Source: Actinoplanes sp. L3-i22 (GTDB taxonomy: Bacteria; Actinomycetota; Actinomycetes; Mycobacteriales; Micromonosporaceae). Taken from it: DNA of 64,000 bases. This document shows positions 60,254 to 64,000 of the stretch, piece after piece. Location: NCBI RefSeq assembly GCF_019704555.1, contig NZ_AP024745.1, positions 4,906,501 through 4,970,500 of the forward strand, read 5' to 3'. The first letter of the stretch is position 1, and each line of letters begins with the position of its first letter. The position numbers and the translations under genes are program-made. The notes under the pieces are model-generated. The model ran no database searches. It was not told where the DNA came from and worked only from the letters and a program-made list of their open reading frames with translations.

Positions 60254-62098
60254 TCAGTCGAGGCGCAGGCTCACCGGGGTGCGGGTCAGCCACTCGTCGA
60301 GGCTGAGCACCATCTCCATGCCCCGCCGCAGGTTGCCCAGCGAACTGCCCTCATACCCACCCCCGACCAGCTGATGGGCGGCCTTGTCGTCGATCAGCGC
60401 CCGCACCGGCGAGTTCGGGTCGCTCAGCACCGCCCGGGTCCGGGTCCGCAGCATGTTCTCGTACGCCGGGTCCTGAGTCGACGGATACGGACTCTTGCGC
60501 CGCGCGACCACCGAGGCCGGCAGCACGTCCGCGGTCGCCGCCCGCAGCAGGCTCTTCTCCCGGCCGTCGAACGTCTTGAGATGCCACGGCGCGTTGTACA
60601 CGTATTCGACCAGCCGGTGGTCGCAGAACGGCACCCGTACCTCGAGTCCGTGGGCCATGCTCATCCGGTCCTTGCGGTCGAGCAGGATCTGCACGAACCG
60701 GGTCAGGTGCAGGTGGCTCATCTCCCGCATCCGGCGTTCGGTGCCGGACTCGCCGGGCAGGTGGTCGACGTCGGACAGCGCCTGCCGGTACGCCGCGGCC
60801 CGGTACCCGTCGAGGTCGAGCGCCCCGGCCACGTCGGGGGTGAACAGCTGCAGGTCCGGCTCGCTGGTGTGCACCTGGATCGCGGCGAGCCACGGGAACG
60901 TCTCGGCCGCGACCACCTCCGGGTCGTGGAACCACCGGTAGCCGCCGAACACCTCGTCGGCCGACTCGCCGGAGAGCGCCACCGTGGACCGTTCCCGGAC
61001 CGCGCGGAACAGCAGGTACAGCGAGGTGTACATGTCGCCGAGCGCGGACGGCAGATCGTTGGCGGTCAGCACCGCGCTGCGGTAGAGCCCGTCCATCAGC
61101 GCCGGCGAGTCCAGCACGATGTCGGTGTGGTCGGCGCCGACGTGCTGGGCCACGTCGTGCACGAACGGCGTGTCGGGCGTCTCCCGCAGGTCGTCGGCCC
61201 GGAAGTTGTCGGTCTGCCCGACGAAGTCCACCGCGAACGAGCGCACCCGCTCGGCCCCGAGCGCCTTCGCGGCCAGCGCCGTGATGGCCGAGGAGTCCAG
61301 CCCGCCGGAGAGCAGCACCCCCACCGGTACGTCGGCGACCAGCTGCCGTCCGACGATGTCGTCGAGCAGTTCGCGCACCGTCCGTACCGTAGTGGCCTGG
61401 TCGTCGGGGTGTTCCCGGGCAACCAGCGTCCAGTATCGGGTGGCGTGCACGCCGGACCGGTCGATCCGGATCAGCTCGCCCGGGCGCACCTCCCGCAGCC
61501 CCCGATAGACGCCGTGCCCGGGGGTCTTGACCATCGACACCAGCTCGCGCAGGCCGTCGCTGTCGAGCACCGCGGGAACCTGCGGATGCGCCAGCACGCC
61601 CTTGGGTTCGGAGGCGAACACCACGCCGTCGGGCGTCGGGTAGTAGAACAGCGGCTTGATGCCCATCCGGTCGCGCACCAGCAGCAGGGCCTGCTCGCGC
61701 GGATCCCACAGCCCGAACGCGAACATCCCGTTGAGCCGCTCCACGAACGACGCGCCCCACTGCAGGTAGGCCCGCAGCAGCACCTCGGTGTCGCTGGCGG
61801 TGCGGAACTCGTGGCCCAGCCCGCGCAGCTCGGTCCGCAGCTCCCGGTAGTTGTAGATCTCGCCGCTGTAGGTGACCGCGACGATCGTGGCGCCGTCGTG
61901 CCGCACGGTCATCGGCTGGTCGCCGGTGTCCAGGTCGATCACCGCCAGCCGGCGGTGCCCGAACCCGGCGTGCTCGTCGAGCCAGATGCCCTGCGCGTCA
62001 GGCCCGCGCAGACTCATCGTCGCCGTCATGGCCCGCAGCACCGCGCCTTCGTGCCGCAGATCCCGCCGGTAGTCGACCCAACCCACGATTCCGCACAC
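60254..62098 (-). CDS. asnB: Glutamine-hydrolysing asparagine synthetase, AsnB type
   Basis: This 614-residue enzyme has an N-terminal Ntn amidotransferase domain that starts directly with the catalytic Cys after formyl-Met removal (VCGIVGWVDY). That fixes the GTG at 62098, which has GGGGAGG upstream. NYRELRTEL and YSGEIYNYRE bind glutamine. The synthetase half has the PP-loop SGGLDSSAI, then ALSGESADEVFGGYRWF and DRMSMAHGLEVRVPFCDHRL. It makes asparagine from aspartate or amidates a related acid. Neighbouring genes are unknown proteins rather than amino-acid genes, so a specialised amidation role is possible. Confidence 0.9.
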   Translation of the reverse strand: MCGIVGWVDYRRDLRHEGAVLRAMTATMSLRGPDAQGIWLDEHAGFGHRRLAVIDLDTGDQPMTVRHDGATIVAVTYSGEIYNYRELRTELRGLGHEFRTASDTEVLLRAYLQWGASFVERLNGMFAFGLWDPREQALLLVRDRMGIKPLFYYPTPDGVVFASEPKGVLAHPQVPAVLDSDGLRELVSMVKTPGHGVYRGLREVRPGELIRIDRSGVHATRYWTLVAREHPDDQATTVRTVRELLDDIVGRQLVADVPVGVLLSGGLDSSAITALAAKALGAERVRSFAVDFVGQTDNFRADDLRETPDTPFVHDVAQHVGADHTDIVLDSPALMDGLYRSAVLTANDLPSALGDMYTSLYLLFRAVRERSTVALSGESADEVFGGYRWFHDPEVVAAETFPWLAAIQVHTSEPDLQLFTPDVAGALDLDGYRAAAYRQALSDVDHLPGESGTERRMREMSHLHLTRFVQILLDRKDRMSMAHGLEVRVPFCDHRLVEYVYNAPWHLKTFDGREKSLLRAATADVLPASVVARRKSPYPSTQDPAYENMLRTRTRAVLSDPNSPVRALIDDKAAHQLVGGGYEGSSLGNLRRGMEMVLSLDEWLTRTPVSLRLD

Positions 62099-62240
62099 AA
62101 GCGACCTCCCCGCCTCGACCGTCCCTTCAGCTCTAATCGAAGCGTGATGACAAGGCAACGCAAGGTGACATTACAGACAATCAATCATTTGGCACTTGCG
62201 CCGGAAACATCCTGGTGAGCCGTTGCGGTCCGCGACAACC

Positions 62241-62276
62241 ACCCCCAAAACCACAAACCCATGATTTCGGTACGGA
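62241..62276 (-). terminator. GTACGG-type element, copy F, hairpin behind gene at 62283
   Basis: On the minus strand CCGAAATCATG pairs with TGTGGTTTTGG through a GGTT loop (stem span 62245-62270); several pairs are G-U, so it forms only in RNA from the minus strand. It begins 7 bases after the stop of the gene at 62283 and ends in GGGGG. Sequence and position match copy D at 24784. Confidence 0.55.
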
Positions 62277-62282
62277 CGTAGA

Positions 62283-63005
62283 TCAGGTCGTGGGTTGCCC
62301 GGCCGGGCTCTCCGCGGGGGAATAGTCATCGTCGCCCGGCTTGCCGGCGCGTCGCAGCCGGAACGGGTTGAGCCGGCCCTGCAGCGCGTGCCGGGTCTGA
62401 TGCCCGGCGCGGGCCGGGCCGTCCCCGGCGGTCCAGAGTGAGGCGGCGATCGTGCTGGACAGCAGGACCGGGCGGATGTTGGCGACGTCCCGGAAGACCT
62501 GGCGTTGCACCGCCGAGATGGCCTTCCGGTACTCGGCGTACGAATTGACGTCGAACGACTGCCAGCTCGGCAGCTCCGCCGCCAGATCGCCGACGTACCC
62601 GTGCACCAGCAGCTGGGCGGTGGCCGACACCGCCCCGAGCTGGGCCTTCGCGGCGACGACCGGCAGCGTCAGGTCGGCGTCGACGTCCTCGTTGTAGATC
62701 TCCAGGAGGACCCGGATGGCCACGCCGTACCGATCGGTGTGCCCGTTGTCCACGACGTCGGTGTAGCGGGTGATGCCGTAGAGCATGGCGATCACCTTGT
62801 CGGCGGCCGACACGGTCGCGATCGGGAAGCCCAGCTTCACGGCCAGCGTCGCCTGCATCTGATAGCTCTCCTGCTGCAGGATCGGCAGTTCGCTGCCGTC
62901 CGGGGGAGGGGCGGCCGATGGCTCCGGCATGCCGGCGGCCGCCCGGAGCGCCTGGGCGGAAACGCTTACCGGCAGCATCGCGGGTGCGGTGGTGGCGGAT
63001 GTCAT
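62283..63005 (-). CDS. Hypothetical protein beside asnB
   Basis: This 240-residue soluble protein has a low-complexity N-terminus (about 40 residues, Ala/Pro/Ser), then a helical core. That core includes ESYQMQATLAVKLGFPIATV, DKVIAMLYGITRYTDVVDNG, VVAAKAQLGAVSATAQLLVH and AISAVQRQVFRDVANIRPVL. The tail is basic. No cysteine is present and no family was recognised. ATG 63005 has AGGAGGG seven bases upstream, the strongest ribosome site in this region, implying good expression. It follows the SRPBCC gene by 43 bases and is probably co-transcribed with it. Confidence 0.65.
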   Translation of the reverse strand: MTSATTAPAMLPVSVSAQALRAAAGMPEPSAAPPPDGSELPILQQESYQMQATLAVKLGFPIATVSAADKVIAMLYGITRYTDVVDNGHTDRYGVAIRVLLEIYNEDVDADLTLPVVAAKAQLGAVSATAQLLVHGYVGDLAAELPSWQSFDVNSYAEYRKAISAVQRQVFRDVANIRPVLLSSTIAASLWTAGDGPARAGHQTRHALQGRLNPFRLRRAGKPGDDDYSPAESPAGQPTT

Positions 63006-63048
63006 CTGAATCCCTCCTGGTGCGCTGAGTCGATGATGGACATGCCGG

Positions 63049-63549
63049 TCAGGCGGGCTCGGCCGGCGCCGGGCGCGCGGAACCGGTGGCGACGCCGGCC
63101 AGCCGGCGCAGGCTGGTGGTCATGTTCTGGTGGAGGTCGTCGCGCAGGTCGCCGACCCCGAGCAGCACGCGCAGGACGATGTGCAGAGCCGCGGGCACCG
63201 GGCGCAGAACCCGGTAGCCGTGCTCGACCTCGGTGCCGGTGCCGGACGCGGTGAAGCGGTAGAACCAGAGGATCGTGCCGCCGCCGCGTTCGGTGCGGGT
63301 GAAGGCGAACTCCCGGCCCCGCTCGGCGGTCCGCACGACGGGCCTGTTGGACCAGGCGAACCAGCGCTTCTTGTTGCGGGCGAGGAAACGTGCGCCGGCC
63401 CGCGCCTCGGTGTGCCCGTCGAGCCATCGGCACGAGATCACCTCGGGACTCCACTGCGGGGTTCGAGGGACGTCGGAGACCAGGTCGTAGAGCGACTCCG
63501 CGGGGGCGTCGATGTGCAGGTGGACCTCGTCGTGATCCAGGCGGTTCAT
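63049..63549 (-). CDS. SRPBCC (polyketide cyclase/START-like) protein
   Basis: This 166-residue protein starts VHLHIDAPAESLYDLVSDVP followed by RTPQWSPEVISCRWLDGH, the classic start of SRPBCC ligand-binding proteins. FTRTERGGGTILWFYRFTAS and GTEVEHGYRV form the middle strands. It ends with the long helix LRDDLHQNMTTSLRRLAGVA. Members bind hydrophobic ligands or act as aromatase/cyclases in polyketide pathways; no catalytic residues are assigned. ATG 63549 faces the divergent TetR gene, with a shared operator between them. Confidence 0.8.
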   Translation of the reverse strand: MNRLDHDEVHLHIDAPAESLYDLVSDVPRTPQWSPEVISCRWLDGHTEARAGARFLARNKKRWFAWSNRPVVRTAERGREFAFTRTERGGGTILWFYRFTASGTGTEVEHGYRVLRPVPAALHIVLRVLLGVGDLRDDLHQNMTTSLRRLAGVATGSARPAPAEPA

Positions 63550-63595
63550 GAGTGGCCTCCTTCGGGGCCGGATGGGTTACCGCCGACTGTATTCG

Positions 63596-63623
63596 ATAGC
63601 CTATCGGGTTTTCAATAGGCTAT
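63596..63623. promoter_or_regulatory. TetR operator between SRPBCC and TetR genes
   Basis: ATAGCCTAT (63596-63604) and ATAGGCTAT (63615-63623) are exact inverted copies 10 bases apart. Each is nearly palindromic itself and flanked by CG or CA bases. The AT-rich block is 47 bases from the SRPBCC start and 22 bases from the TetR start, well placed to control both. Confidence 0.65.
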
Positions 63624-63644
63624 TGGTTGATCTAGAATGCCGCC

Positions 63645-64000
63645 ATGTCGTTGCCGCCGAGCACACCCCGCGACCGGCGCCGGGCCCAGACCCGCGAGGA
63701 GATCCTGGACGCCGCGGTGGCGGTCATGACCGAGCAGGGCGTGGCCGCCCTGAATCTGACCGAGGTCGCGCGCCGGGTGGGTCTGCGCCAGCCCTCGCTG
63801 TACCAGTACTTCGACTCCCGGACGGCGGTGTACGACGCCCTGTTCGAGCGCGGTGCGCGCACTCACCACGACCTGCTCGCGGCGGCCGCCGGCGCCGACG
63901 AGGGCTGGCCGGGAGCGCGCGCCGCGGCCTGGGCCAGCCTGCGGTTCGCGGTGGACCATCCGGCGCTCGCGCAACTGCTGTTCGCCGGCGCCGTGCCCGG
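63645..64000 (+). CDS. TetR-family regulator, 3' end outside window
   Basis: The gene opens at ATG 63645 and is still open at the window edge (118 residues seen). The N-terminus is a TetR DNA-binding domain: RRAQTREEILDAAVAVMTEQ, then GVAALNLTEVARRVGLRQPS and LYQYFDSRTAVYDALFERGA. WASLRFAVDHPALAQLLFAG begins the ligand domain. It is divergent from the SRPBCC gene and probably represses it and itself through the ATAGCCTAT repeats between them. Confidence 0.88.
   Translation, partial: MSLPPSTPRDRRRAQTREEILDAAVAVMTEQGVAALNLTEVARRVGLRQPSLYQYFDSRTAVYDALFERGARTHHDLLAAAAGADEGWPGARAAAWASLRFAVDHPALAQLLFAGAVP

Overview
The window is high-GC actinomycete chromosome. Strong GC bias at third codon positions, GTG/TTG starts, ATGA/GTGA gene overlaps, an AfsR/SARP-type regulator, ECF sigma factors, mycothiol-type ArsC and LacI-style GAGCGCTC operators all fit a filamentous actinomycete. 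The Micromonosporaceae/Actinoplanes group is my best guess, but that is inference. No rRNA, tRNA or CRISPR array was seen.

Layout. 1-3.4 kb: the 3' end of a TnpB-like gene with a hairpin over its stop codon, a probable transposase remnant, a small membrane protein, a secreted three-repeat protein and a Nudix protein. 3.4-8.6 kb: an arsenic island of two divergent operons. These encode an MFS pump plus a flavoprotein with Cys-Cys pairs on one side, and ArsR, an ArsR-ArsC fusion, an aquaporin and ArsC on the other. 8.6-16.7 kb: a PucR regulator, a truncated AfsR-like regulator, an alanine racemase/D-Ala-D-Ala ligase pair, an ABM-fold protein, an ECF sigma factor and a BBE-type flavin oxidase. 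16.8-24.8 kb: a complete narK-narG-narH-narJ-narI nitrate respiration operon with a DosR-like box upstream. 24.8-29 kb: a secreted TPT-repeat protein, a scar made of two gene fragments, a cold-shock gene and a TPR-GGDEF protein.

28.8-33.8 kb: an ECF sigma/anti-sigma/ABC exporter operon, an unrecognised protein with two VRDDRIS repeats and an XRE regulator. 33.8-45.7 kb: a catabolic locus. A seven-gene minus-strand operon (SDR, MoaF-like, GMC oxidoreductase, HpaG-RraA fusion, DapA-like aldolase, HpaE, HpaD) diverges from a ribose-type ABC importer. Together they look like uptake of an aromatic compound and meta-cleavage through homoprotocatechuate. An AraC regulator, an aldehyde dehydrogenase and a SnoaL-like protein follow.

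48.8-64 kb: VOC protein, aldo-keto reductase, a 2-oxoglutarate hydroxylase divergent from two unknown genes, a secreted GH81 beta-1,3-glucanase, a membrane-fused alpha/beta hydrolase, a DJ-1/TetR/TfoX operon, a ZIP transporter, an AsnB-type asparagine synthetase, an unknown protein, an SRPBCC protein and the start of a TetR gene.

Across the window an intergenic sequence family carrying GTACGG with an A/C-rich or ATCAAG-rich flank recurs at six sites. Some copies form terminator-like hairpins. This family, the Cys-pair flavoprotein, the HpaG-RraA fusion and the VRDDRIS protein are the least conventional items here.
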